From Micromonospora thermarum (GTDB lineage Bacteria; Actinomycetota; Actinomycetes; Mycobacteriales; Micromonosporaceae), in the NCBI RefSeq assembly GCF_012034245.1, contig NZ_JAATEO010000002.1:248001-312000 (forward strand): a stretch of 64,000 nucleotides of DNA, given 5' to 3'. The position numbers and the translations under genes were made by a program. Of the stretch, positions 36,574-45,098 are shown piece by piece (the stretch's first letter is position 1; each line of letters starts with the position of its first letter). Below the pieces are notes generated by a model. The model made no database searches. It was not told the DNA's origin and saw nothing but the letters and a program-made list of their open reading frames with translations.

Positions 36574-39500
36574 ATGGCTCACGGACGCCATTTCCGGTTC
36601 TCCCGCTGGGTCGGACGCCATCGCGCCGACTCGACGGGATCCACACCCACACCACCCGTCCTCACCGCGCCGCGTCACGTCGCCACGCCCCGCCGCCTCG
36701 GCGCACTGGCGTCGAGCGCCGCGCTGGTCCTCGGCACCCTGGCGCTGCCCGTCCAGGCCGTCACCCCCGCGGCGGCGGCCGCCGCCGAGGCCACCGCGGC
36801 CGTGAAGGTGCTCGTGTTCCACGGTCCGGTGGACAAGCAGGACGACCCGGTGGCGAAGGCCGCCGCGACCATCAAGGAACTGGGCGGGGCGAACGGCTTC
36901 TCCGTCGACGCCTCCGCCGATCCGGGCGTCTTCACCTTCGGCAACCTGGCCCGCTACCGCGGGGTCGTCTTCCTGTCCGCCAACGGGGTGACACTCAACG
37001 ACGCCCAGGAAGCCGCCTTCCAGGCGTACGTGAAGGGCGGCGGCGGGTTCGTCGGCGTCCACGACGCCGCCCGCGCCCAGCCCAGCTCGGCCTGGTTCAC
37101 CGGCCTGATCGGCACCCGCCCGGCGGCCAGCCTCCCCAATGCCGAGAAGCCGGTCGCGGCCACGGCGAGCGCCGAGAACCCGCCGAACGAGACCGCCGCC
37201 AAGGCGATCGACGGGTCGACGAGCACCAAGTGGCTCACCTTCAACCCGACGGGGTGGCTGGCGGCGAAGCTGGCGAATCCGGTCGTGGTGAGCCGCTACG
37301 CGCTGACCTCGGCCAACGACTTCCCCGGTCGCGACCCGAAGAACTGGACGCTGCAGGGCTCCGAGGACGGCACCACCTGGACCGACCTGGACACCCGCAC
37401 CAACGAGACGTTCCCACAGCGCTTCCAGACGAAGCAGTACAGCTTCACCAACACCACGGCATACCAGCACTACCGGCTGAACGTCACCGCCAACAGCGGT
37501 GAGCCGCTGGTGCAGCTCGCCGAGCTGTGGCTGATCGGCCCCGACGCCGGCCCCGCACCGGACACCCAGGTGCAGGAGGCCACGGTCGACCTCACCGACC
37601 GCCAGCACCCGGCCAACAAGGGGCTGCCGTTGACCTGGACCCGCTCCGACCAGTGGATCAACTGGGACCCGAGCCCGGTCGGCCGGGTCCACACCATCGC
37701 CCAGGTGGAGGAGCGGACGTACAACGCGGGCCTGAGCGGCAACGGGGCGTTCCACCCGATCTCGTGGTGCCAGGACTACGACGGCGGCCGGTCGTTCTAC
37801 ACCGGCATGGGCCGCACCGAGGCCAGCTACACCAGCGACAAGCAGTTCCAGGGCCACCTGCTCGGCGGCATCAAGTGGGCGGCCGGCATGGTGCGCGGCG
37901 ACTGCCAGGCGACGATCGCGTCGAACTACCGCGTCGAGCGGCTGACCGCCACGAACCAGCCGGGCCAGCTCGACCAGATCGGTGAGCCGCACGGGCTGAC
38001 CATCGCGCCGGACGGCAAGGTCTTCTACATCGGCAAGGCGGCGTGCCCGTCCGGGCCGATCGTCAGCTGGGACGACCCCAAGGTCGGCCTCGGCTGCGGC
38101 ACCATCCACCAGTGGGACCCGAAGACCAAGCAGGTCAAGCTGCTGACCACCCTCCCTGTGATGGGCAACCGGGGCAGCGGCAGCGAACTGGTCAAGAACG
38201 AGGAGGGCCTGGTCGGCATCACCCTCGACCCGAAGTTCGCCCAGAACGGCTGGGTCTACGTCTACTGGATGCCGCACGAGTCCATCGACCGGGACAAGCG
38301 GATCGGCAAGCGGACGGTGTCGCGGATCACCTACGACGCCGCGAAGCAGACGATCGACCAGGGCACCCGCAAGGACCTGCTGAGCTGGGACACGCAGATC
38401 CACAGCTGCTGCCACGCCGGCGGTGGGATGACCTTCGACGAGAGCGGCAACCTCTACGTCGGCACCGGCGACAGCAACTCCTCCGGTGGCTCCAGCGGCT
38501 ACTCCGGCAACAACTGGACGCAGGACTACAAGGGCGTCTCGTTCCAGGACGCCCGCCGTACCTCCGGCAACACCAACGACCTCAACGGCAAGATCCTCCG
38601 CATCCACCCGGAGCCGGACGGCACGTACACCGTCCCGGCGGGGAACCTCTTCACCGGCAACGAGGAGGGCGGCGGCAAGACCCGTCCCGAGATCTACGTG
38701 ATGGGCGTACGCAACATCGCCCGGATCGCCTGGGACCCGGTCAACGACTGGCTGACCGCCGCCTGGGTCGGCCCGGACGCGGGCGCCCCGAGCCCGGACC
38801 TGGGCCCGGCGAAGTACGAGACGGCGACGATCATCACCTCCGCCGGTAACCAGGGCTGGCCGTACTGCATGGGCAACCGGCAGCCGTACCGGGACCGCAG
38901 CAACACCGACGCCACCGTGCTGACCGGCTGGTACGACTGCGACAACCTGAAGAACGAGTCGCCACGCAACACCGGCCTGGTCAACATCCCGCCGGCGCGC
39001 GACAACATGATCTGGTACTCGCCGCAGGGCGGCGGCCCGGTCTACCCGAAGCGCACCGACGGCAGCGGCCTGCCGACCTACCAGCTCGGCCAGGAGACGT
39101 TCACCCAGCCGTACCTCAAGGGCGGCGGCCAGGCCATCATGGACGGGCCGACCTACCAGCGGGAGAACGTCGACACCAACAGCGGTGTCGCGTGGCCGGC
39201 GTACTGGGACGGCAAGTGGTTCATCGGTGACCAGTCCAACGCCAACAACCGGGTCGCCGTGACCGTCGACCCGACGAAGGTCTCCAGCCACGGGCCGCCG
39301 GCCTTCGCCGAGGACCTGCGCAGCATCATCCGCTCCGGCAACGGCGGCACCCAGCTCCAGTCCTGGATGGACGCGAAGTTCGGGCCCGACGGCGCGCTCT
39401 ACCTGCTCGACTACGCCGGCGGGTTCTTCAGCCTGCACTCCAACCAGAAGCTGATCCGCATCGCCTACCAGGGTGGCCCGGCCACGCCCCGCCCGAGCGA

Positions 39501-40632
39501 CGCCGCCGCCCGGGTGGTGACGCAGAGCGACCCGAGGACGGTCGCCTTCTCCAGCGCCCGCGCCGGCGGTGTGGCCTGGGAGTGGAACTTCGGTGACGGC
39601 AGCGCGCCGTCACGGGAGGCCAACCCCACGCACACCTACGCCGACTACGGCACCTACGAGGCGACGCTGAAGGTGACCTACGCCGACGGCGAGGTGGCCA
39701 CCGCGAAGATCCAGGTCTTCGCCGGCTGCGCCGCGCCGGACACCGGCAAGACCGTACGGATGCTGGACACCGACACCGGTGTCGCCAACCACGAGGTCGG
39801 TGGTGACTGCACGGTCAACGACCTGATCGACGACGAGCGGAACTGGGCGAACCACGGCCAGTTCGTCAGCCACGTCGCCGACGTGGTCAACGACCTCCGC
39901 GGCGACGGTGTCCTGGACAACCGGGAGGCCGCGAAGCTGAACAGCGCCGCGGCCCAGTCGCAGATCGGCAAGATCGCCGGGTACCGGCCGCTCTTCGACG
40001 GCACGGCCCAGTCGCTCGCCGACTGGCGGCAGGCCCCCGGCGGGTCGTTCGCCCTGCGGCCCGACGGGTCGATCCGCAGCACCGGCGGGCTCGGCATGCT
40101 CTGGTACGCCAAGGACGAGTTCGCGGACTTCTCACTGCGGATGACGTTCCGGGACGTCTCGGCGGAGGGCACCTACGGCAACAGCGGTGTCTTCACCCGG
40201 TTCCCGGACCCGCGGACCCCGCTGGACCAGCGGCCGGCCGGCAGCTGCGGCACGGTCGGGTCGGCCCGGTCGTCGGAGGCCTGGGTGGCCATCTACTGCG
40301 GTCACGAGATCCAGATATACGACGGGCCCACCGGTGAACCCCAGAAGACCGGGTCGATCTACAACTTCGACCCGAACAACCTGGGCCAGTCCGGGGCGAC
40401 CCCGAAGGGCCGGTGGAACGACTACGAGGTCCGGGTGGTCGGACAGCACTACACGATCATCCGCAACGGCGTGGTGATCAACGAGTTCGACAACACGCCC
40501 GGCAAGGCGTCGTCCCGCCAGGGCGACCCGCCGACCGACCTGCGCCAGTTCCTCAGCGGATTCGTCGGGTTGCAGAACCACGGCAACAACGACCTGGTCG
40601 AGTTCCGCGACGTGCGGGTGCGGGAGTTGTAG
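36574..40632 (+). CDS. secreted ThuA / discoidin / glucose-dehydrogenase-like / PKD / DUF1080 protein
   Basis: The exported protein has 1352 residues. ATG 36574 is chosen because AGGAGG lies seven bases before it; an in-frame ATG at 36547 lacks such a site. After a long signal region (to about residue 70) comes a ThuA-like domain (VKVLVFHGPVD, then GGGGFVGVHDAAR) interrupted near 190-315 by an F5/8-type discoidin insert and resumed with GNGAFHPISWCQDY...RSFYTGMG. Residues 450-965 form a PQQ-glucose/sorbosone-dehydrogenase-like propeller (EPHGLTIAPDGKVFYIG, EEGLVGITLDPKF, CCHAGGGMTFD, DGALYLLDY). A PKD domain (WEWNFGDGS) follows near 1005, then the module DCTVNDLIDDE...HGQFVSHV and a DUF1080 domain to the end. 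ThuA and DUF1080 families are linked to 3-keto-sugar metabolism, so an extracellular oxidised-sugar task is inferred. Confidence 0.88.
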   Translation: MAHGRHFRFSRWVGRHRADSTGSTPTPPVLTAPRHVATPRRLGALASSAALVLGTLALPVQAVTPAAAAAAEATAAVKVLVFHGPVDKQDDPVAKAAATIKELGGANGFSVDASADPGVFTFGNLARYRGVVFLSANGVTLNDAQEAAFQAYVKGGGGFVGVHDAARAQPSSAWFTGLIGTRPAASLPNAEKPVAATASAENPPNETAAKAIDGSTSTKWLTFNPTGWLAAKLANPVVVSRYALTSANDFPGRDPKNWTLQGSEDGTTWTDLDTRTNETFPQRFQTKQYSFTNTTAYQHYRLNVTANSGEPLVQLAELWLIGPDAGPAPDTQVQEATVDLTDRQHPANKGLPLTWTRSDQWINWDPSPVGRVHTIAQVEERTYNAGLSGNGAFHPISWCQDYDGGRSFYTGMGRTEASYTSDKQFQGHLLGGIKWAAGMVRGDCQATIASNYRVERLTATNQPGQLDQIGEPHGLTIAPDGKVFYIGKAACPSGPIVSWDDPKVGLGCGTIHQWDPKTKQVKLLTTLPVMGNRGSGSELVKNEEGLVGITLDPKFAQNGWVYVYWMPHESIDRDKRIGKRTVSRITYDAAKQTIDQGTRKDLLSWDTQIHSCCHAGGGMTFDESGNLYVGTGDSNSSGGSSGYSGNNWTQDYKGVSFQDARRTSGNTNDLNGKILRIHPEPDGTYTVPAGNLFTGNEEGGGKTRPEIYVMGVRNIARIAWDPVNDWLTAAWVGPDAGAPSPDLGPAKYETATIITSAGNQGWPYCMGNRQPYRDRSNTDATVLTGWYDCDNLKNESPRNTGLVNIPPARDNMIWYSPQGGGPVYPKRTDGSGLPTYQLGQETFTQPYLKGGGQAIMDGPTYQRENVDTNSGVAWPAYWDGKWFIGDQSNANNRVAVTVDPTKVSSHGPPAFAEDLRSIIRSGNGGTQLQSWMDAKFGPDGALYLLDYAGGFFSLHSNQKLIRIAYQGGPATPRPSDAAARVVTQSDPRTVAFSSARAGGVAWEWNFGDGSAPSREANPTHTYADYGTYEATLKVTYADGEVATAKIQVFAGCAAPDTGKTVRMLDTDTGVANHEVGGDCTVNDLIDDERNWANHGQFVSHVADVVNDLRGDGVLDNREAAKLNSAAAQSQIGKIAGYRPLFDGTAQSLADWRQAPGGSFALRPDGSIRSTGGLGMLWYAKDEFADFSLRMTFRDVSAEGTYGNSGVFTRFPDPRTPLDQRPAGSCGTVGSARSSEAWVAIYCGHEIQIYDGPTGEPQKTGSIYNFDPNNLGQSGATPKGRWNDYEVRVVGQHYTIIRNGVVINEFDNTPGKASSRQGDPPTDLRQFLSGFVGLQNHGNNDLVEFRDVRVREL

Positions 40633-40638
40633 TGGACG

Positions 40639-40685
40639 GGTGCGCCGGGTACGGGGGCCGCTGCCTCCCCCGTACCCGGCGCACC
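40639..40685. terminator. 19-bp perfect hairpin after the ThuA gene
   Basis: A 19-bp stem without mismatch (40639-40657 with 40667-40685) encloses a nine-base loop, starting six bases after the ThuA stop. It lacks a T-run. It probably closes the 32-40.6 kb transcription unit. Confidence 0.85.
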
Positions 40686-40774
40686 GCGGTCCCCGACCGG
40701 CTTTGCGGGCCACCGTCCCCGCCCGGCACTGCCGATGGCCCGCGGAAGGGGGGCGAAAGCGTACGATCCGGGGT

Positions 40775-41212
40775 GTGGCGCTCCGGCCGGCTCTGGTCGT
40801 ACCTCTCGTCGCGGCCCTGCTCGCGGCGGGCTGCACGGCGACGGACGGCGGGGGAGCGCCGCGACCGCCGTCCGACGTCCCGACGGCCGCCACGAGGACC
40901 GGCGGTGTGATCCTCCGGATCGTCACCCAGCTCGGCGAACAGTGCCCACACATCCCGGCCACCCCCGACCCGAGCTGCGACCCGAAGCCACGGCCGGACA
41001 CCGGCTTCCAGGTCCGCTCCGCCGCCGGTCACCTGGTCAGGGAGGGGCGCTCGGGGCCGGACGGTCGTGCCGAGGTCGCCGTGCCGCCCGGCGAGTACGT
41101 GGTCCGGGGCGACCCCGTGCCGGGCTGGCTGATCGCCCCGGAGCGGCGCGTCACCGTGTCCGGGAGCGACCCGGTGACCGTGCCGTTGACCTGGACCAAC
41201 GGCATCCAGTGA
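40775..41212 (+). CDS. small lipoprotein with carboxypeptidase-regulatory-like fold
   Basis: This 145-residue protein starts at GTG 40775. Its signal peptide ends in lipobox LAAGC, so the mature protein should be lipid-anchored on the outer face. The body has a short Cys-containing region (EQCPHIP and PSCDPKP) followed by beta-strand-like segments GFQVRSAAGHLVREGRSGPDG and AEVAVPPGEYVVRG, a pattern seen in SpaA or carboxypeptidase-regulatory-like Ig folds. No enzyme residues are evident. A 19-bp hairpin separates it from the ThuA gene and another hairpin lies directly after it, so it is probably transcribed alone. Confidence 0.7.
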   Translation: MALRPALVVPLVAALLAAGCTATDGGGAPRPPSDVPTAATRTGGVILRIVTQLGEQCPHIPATPDPSCDPKPRPDTGFQVRSAAGHLVREGRSGPDGRAEVAVPPGEYVVRGDPVPGWLIAPERRVTVSGSDPVTVPLTWTNGIQ

Positions 41213-41213
41213 C

Positions 41214-41252
41214 GCCGGGCCGGCGGGAGCACGCCGCTCCCGCCGGCCCGGC
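41214..41252. terminator. 17-bp hairpin between convergent lipoprotein and DUF11 genes
   Basis: A perfect 17-bp GC-rich stem (41214-41230 with 41236-41252) closes a five-base loop ACGCC just after the lipoprotein stop and 15 bases before the end of the minus-strand DUF11 gene. It is probably a bidirectional terminator. Confidence 0.82.
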
Positions 41253-41266
41253 CGGTCGTCACGGCC

Positions 41267-44200
41267 CTACCTGCCGGTGCCTCCCTTCACGACGATCGTC
41301 ACGTCGTCGGTGTTGTTTCCGGCCACCGGGTCCGGCGTCGTGCTGCTCAGCGTCGCCGAGTTCTGGATGGTCCGGACGCTGCCCTGCGCCTGCGCCTCGA
41401 TGACGAAGGTGACCGTGGCGCCCGCCGGCACCGTCGCCGCCGTGCAGGTCACCGTGTGGGTCGCCTTGACATAGGCGCACTGCGGCGAGACGTACTGGAC
41501 CACCAGCTTCTTTGGGTCCAGCGGCAGCTTGTCCACCACCGTCACGTTCCGGGCGTCGGACGGCCCGCCGGCCCCGCAGGTCGGGGTCGGCGTCGACTGC
41601 GCGTCGCTCTCGCAGCCGCCGTTGTTGTGCACCGTCAAGGTGTAGATCACCGTCGGGGCCGGGTTTCCGGAGCGCTGCTCGCCGGTCTTGTCGAGCCACA
41701 GCTCCGCCGACGTCCGTACCGCCGTCTGCTGGGTGGCGGTGTTGTTGCCGGCGTTCGGGTCGGGCGTCGCCGCCGACACCGTCACCCTGTTCGTCAGGGT
41801 GGTGCCGTCGGGGACGGACGGCGCGACCAGCACGGTGAGGAACACCGTCCGGGTCTGGCCGGGGTTCAGCGCCCCGAGCGCGCACACCACCGTGTCGGTC
41901 TGCACCAGGGTGCAGATTCCAGCGCCGTTGCCGTCGACACCGCTGACGTACGTGGTACCCGCCGGCAGGGTGTCGGTCACGGTCACGCCCTGCGCGGTGG
42001 ACGGCCCGGCGTTGCCGACCGTGATCGTGTAGGTGATCTTCTCGCCGGCCACGACCGGGTCCGGCGAGTCGCTCTTGCTCACCGACAGGTCGGCGGAGGC
42101 GTTGACCGTCGTGGCCACGCTGTCCCGGACGTCGTCGTTGTCCGGGTCGGCGGTCGAGCTGGACACCGTCGCCTCGTTGAACAGGACCGTGCCAGGCACC
42201 ACGTCGGGCGCGACGAGCGCCACGATGGTGACCGTCGCGGAGGCGCCGCCGGCCAGGTTGCCCAGACCGCACCGGACGTCCCGGGCGGTGGGCTGGCCGT
42301 TGGTGCAGGTGCCCACCGACGGGGTCACCGACACGAAGCTGACCCCGGCGGGCAGCGTGTCGGCGACCACCACGTCCCGCGCGACGGACGGGCCGTCGTT
42401 GGTGACCGTGATCTCGTACTGGAGCTGGGTGCCGGCGGTGACCGTCGCCGGGCCGGTCTTGTCGAGGCTCAGGTCGGCCGACCCGACGAACTCGACGCGG
42501 CCGGTGGCCTGGTTGTTGGCCGGGTTCGGGTCCTCGGTGGCGCTGGTGACCGTGGCGACGTCGTTGACCTGGGCGACGTCGTCGGCGGTCACCGTCACCC
42601 GCACCGTGGTCCGGCCGCCGGCCGGCTCGGTGCCCAGGTCACAGGTGATCGTGACGCTGGTGACCGGGCCCGTGCTCGTCGGGGCGCAGGTGCCGGACGG
42701 GGTGGCCGTCACGCTCACCACCTCGAACGGGGTCGCCGAGGTGAGCACGTCCGTCAGCTCCACGGACGTCGCGTCGGACGGCCCCAGGTTGTCGACGTGG
42801 ATGTCGCAGTAACCGGGCGTGCCGGCGGGAGCGGCCCGGTCCGGCTTGCAGACCTTGGTGACGGCCAGGTCCGCGCGGGTGCGTACGGTCGTGGTCGCGG
42901 TGGCGGTGTTGTTGCCCGGGTTCGGGTCGAACTGGTCGGCCGCGGCCACCGTGGCGGTGTTGGTGATCGTGCCGGCCGGGAAGTTCGCCGGAACGGCCAC
43001 CTGGATCACCAGCGGGACGGACTGCCCGGGGAGCAGTTCGCCGAGGTCGCAGGTGAGGGTGCCGGCCGCGTTGGTGCACGCCGGCGTGCTCGACTGGAAC
43101 GCCACGCCGGCGGGCAGCGTGTCGGTGACCGTGACCGACGAGGCGGTGTTCGGGCCGTCGTTGGTGACGGTGACCGTGTACGTGAGCGGCTGGCCCGCGT
43201 ACACCGGGTCGGGGGAGTCGGACTTGGTGATCCGCAGGTCCGTCTGGTCGCAGGTGGTGAACTTGAACGCGCCGATGCGGGTCTGTCGGCCGCCGCCGTG
43301 CTGCTGGGTGTACCAGAACGTGCAGTCGTCCACCGGGTCCACGTTCATGGAGCTGTAGTCGCCCCAGCGGTCGGCGTTGGTCTGCGAGGTGGTGCCGGAG
43401 AACATGGTCTGCTCCGGCTCCGGCATGCTGCCCAGTGGCGCGTTGGCCAGCCGCCCGGTGTACGCGATGGAGGGGAACACGTTGTTCGCCGCGTCGGCGA
43501 TGCTGTAGCCGAGGGCGATGTTGCCCTTGCCGTCCATCGCGATCGAGCCCATCCACCGGTCGGCCGTGCCCGGGGCGTACGTTCCCTGCTGGTGGATGGC
43601 CCAGCCGCCACCGCCGTTGCGCAGCTCGTACCAGCGGGTGCCGACCCGGTCGTTGCCGTCGGCGTCCACGGCGGACTGCACCGCGACCATCGTCTGGTGG
43701 GTGCCGAAGTTGCGGTACTGCACCCGGTGCAGCAGCCGGCCCGGCAGCGCGTCGATCCGTTGGGTGGTGCCGGGCTGGTCGATGCAGTCGCGGGCCGCAC
43801 CGTCACCGTCGGCGTCGGTGCAGCCGACGTTGATGTCGAACGGCTGGGTGTTCAGCGTCGTGGCGAGGCCGAACGTGCTGTTGGCCGGGTCGGTCCAGTC
43901 GACGTGGAAGTCGTACACCTCGATGCTGTCCTGCGCGCCGCCCTGACCGTTGTCGGCGTCCTTCGACAGCAGGAAGTGGTTCGGCTCGCCCGCCGCCGGT
44001 GGGTTGACGCCGTCCCAGTCGCTGGGGAACATGCGCACCCGGCCGGCGGAGGAGACCCCGGGACCGAGCGCGCCGGCGCCCGAGCCGAAGTACTGGAAGG
44101 TGGCCGGGCTGCCGCTGACCATGGCCGCGCGGTCGAAGGCGTACGCGCCGAGCGTGCCACCCTCGAACGTGGACATGTAGAGGCCGTCCGGCCAGACACC

Positions 44201-44920
44201 GAACTTCTCGTAGTCGTGGGAGGCGCTGAGCCGGAACGAGTACGTGAAGTACGCGCCGGTCGGGTCCGGTGTCTGCGAGTACGCGATGCACATGTCGAAC
44301 GGCGCGGTCCGCGGGCTGGTGAACTGGGCCAGCATCCACCGGTCGACCGTCTGGTCGTACAGGACGATGGGGTCGCCGGCGTTCTGCGTGTCGCAGCCGT
44401 TGTCGTTGACCGTGTTGGAGGTCCAGAGCGAGTTGATGGCGAACGGTCCGCCGCCGGCGGGCGACGTGCCGTCCTTGTTCCAGATCTGGAAGGTCGTGTT
44501 GACCATCTGGACGTAGTGGTTCGGCCCGACGTCGCCGACGGTGTCCGGCGGGGTGCCGCCGGTCTGGCCGGCGAAGGGCGTGTTGGTGGGTCTGAGGTCG
44601 TCGTTGACCGGCCCGTCGGCGGTCTGGGCGATCGGGTCGGCCGTGCCGGCGACGCGCGGCTGCGCCGGTGCGCTCTCGGTGCTGGCGGCGGGCGCCTTGG
44701 CGCCGGCCTTCGCCTTGGGCAGGTCGCGTACCGGCTTGGACTTTCCGGCCCGCACCGGCGCGACCACGCCGACGCGCCTGCCCTTGCCCGGGTCGTCCGG
44801 CGGGCGGGCGGCCGTGCCCGGTGCGGGCGCGGCCGTTCCCGGTGCCGCCGGCACCAGCACGGTCAGGCCGAGGGTCAGCAGCATCGCCGCGGACGCGGCG
44901 AATGCCCGTCTTCGTGTCAT
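41267..44920 (-). CDS. large secreted surface protein with five DUF11 repeats
   Basis: The 1217-residue exported protein starts at ATG 44920 (GTGGGGGTTTCC upstream). A signal peptide (MTRRRAFAASAAMLLTLGLT) and an Ala/Pro/Lys-rich linker are followed by a roughly 430-residue N-terminal domain (PPDTVGDVGPNHYVQMVN, WMLAQFTSP, DYEKFGVWPDGLYMS), a recurring but unnamed propeller-like module in secreted bacterial proteins. From about residue 590 five DUF11 (conserved repeat domain B) units follow, each with the pattern ADLxVxKxxSPDPVxAGxxLTYTVTVxNxGPSxAxxVxVTDTLP. There is no sorting signal or membrane anchor at the C-terminus (VVKGGTGR). Such repeats act as stalks of adhesins or matrix proteins. 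It is transcribed toward the ThuA cluster. Confidence 0.85.
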   Translation of the reverse strand: MTRRRAFAASAAMLLTLGLTVLVPAAPGTAAPAPGTAARPPDDPGKGRRVGVVAPVRAGKSKPVRDLPKAKAGAKAPAASTESAPAQPRVAGTADPIAQTADGPVNDDLRPTNTPFAGQTGGTPPDTVGDVGPNHYVQMVNTTFQIWNKDGTSPAGGGPFAINSLWTSNTVNDNGCDTQNAGDPIVLYDQTVDRWMLAQFTSPRTAPFDMCIAYSQTPDPTGAYFTYSFRLSASHDYEKFGVWPDGLYMSTFEGGTLGAYAFDRAAMVSGSPATFQYFGSGAGALGPGVSSAGRVRMFPSDWDGVNPPAAGEPNHFLLSKDADNGQGGAQDSIEVYDFHVDWTDPANSTFGLATTLNTQPFDINVGCTDADGDGAARDCIDQPGTTQRIDALPGRLLHRVQYRNFGTHQTMVAVQSAVDADGNDRVGTRWYELRNGGGGWAIHQQGTYAPGTADRWMGSIAMDGKGNIALGYSIADAANNVFPSIAYTGRLANAPLGSMPEPEQTMFSGTTSQTNADRWGDYSSMNVDPVDDCTFWYTQQHGGGRQTRIGAFKFTTCDQTDLRITKSDSPDPVYAGQPLTYTVTVTNDGPNTASSVTVTDTLPAGVAFQSSTPACTNAAGTLTCDLGELLPGQSVPLVIQVAVPANFPAGTITNTATVAAADQFDPNPGNNTATATTTVRTRADLAVTKVCKPDRAAPAGTPGYCDIHVDNLGPSDATSVELTDVLTSATPFEVVSVTATPSGTCAPTSTGPVTSVTITCDLGTEPAGGRTTVRVTVTADDVAQVNDVATVTSATEDPNPANNQATGRVEFVGSADLSLDKTGPATVTAGTQLQYEITVTNDGPSVARDVVVADTLPAGVSFVSVTPSVGTCTNGQPTARDVRCGLGNLAGGASATVTIVALVAPDVVPGTVLFNEATVSSSTADPDNDDVRDSVATTVNASADLSVSKSDSPDPVVAGEKITYTITVGNAGPSTAQGVTVTDTLPAGTTYVSGVDGNGAGICTLVQTDTVVCALGALNPGQTRTVFLTVLVAPSVPDGTTLTNRVTVSAATPDPNAGNNTATQQTAVRTSAELWLDKTGEQRSGNPAPTVIYTLTVHNNGGCESDAQSTPTPTCGAGGPSDARNVTVVDKLPLDPKKLVVQYVSPQCAYVKATHTVTCTAATVPAGATVTFVIEAQAQGSVRTIQNSATLSSTTPDPVAGNNTDDVTIVVKGGTGR

Positions 44921-45060
44921 GGAAACCCCCACAAGATCACGGTCAGTAACGGTCTTCGCCTTCATAACTCCTGCCGAGGAGGCGAGCACCGGTCTGACCG
45001 GCATCCGACAAGCGACGTGAACAGGGCTCATCCAGCACGGGTTTGACGGACCCTCCTGCC

Positions 45061-45075
45061 ACCATCAGTGATGGT
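45061..45075. promoter_or_regulatory. 15-bp palindrome ahead of the ABC exporter
   Basis: ACCATCAGTGATGGT is a perfect palindrome around a central G, ending 23 bases before the GTG start at 45099 and just before the ribosome-binding site AGGAGG. It looks like an operator for a small dimeric repressor (TetR or GntR type), or an mRNA hairpin near the start. The regulator is not in this window. Confidence 0.5.
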
Positions 45076-45098
45076 CCCAACACGAACAGGAGGCGCCC

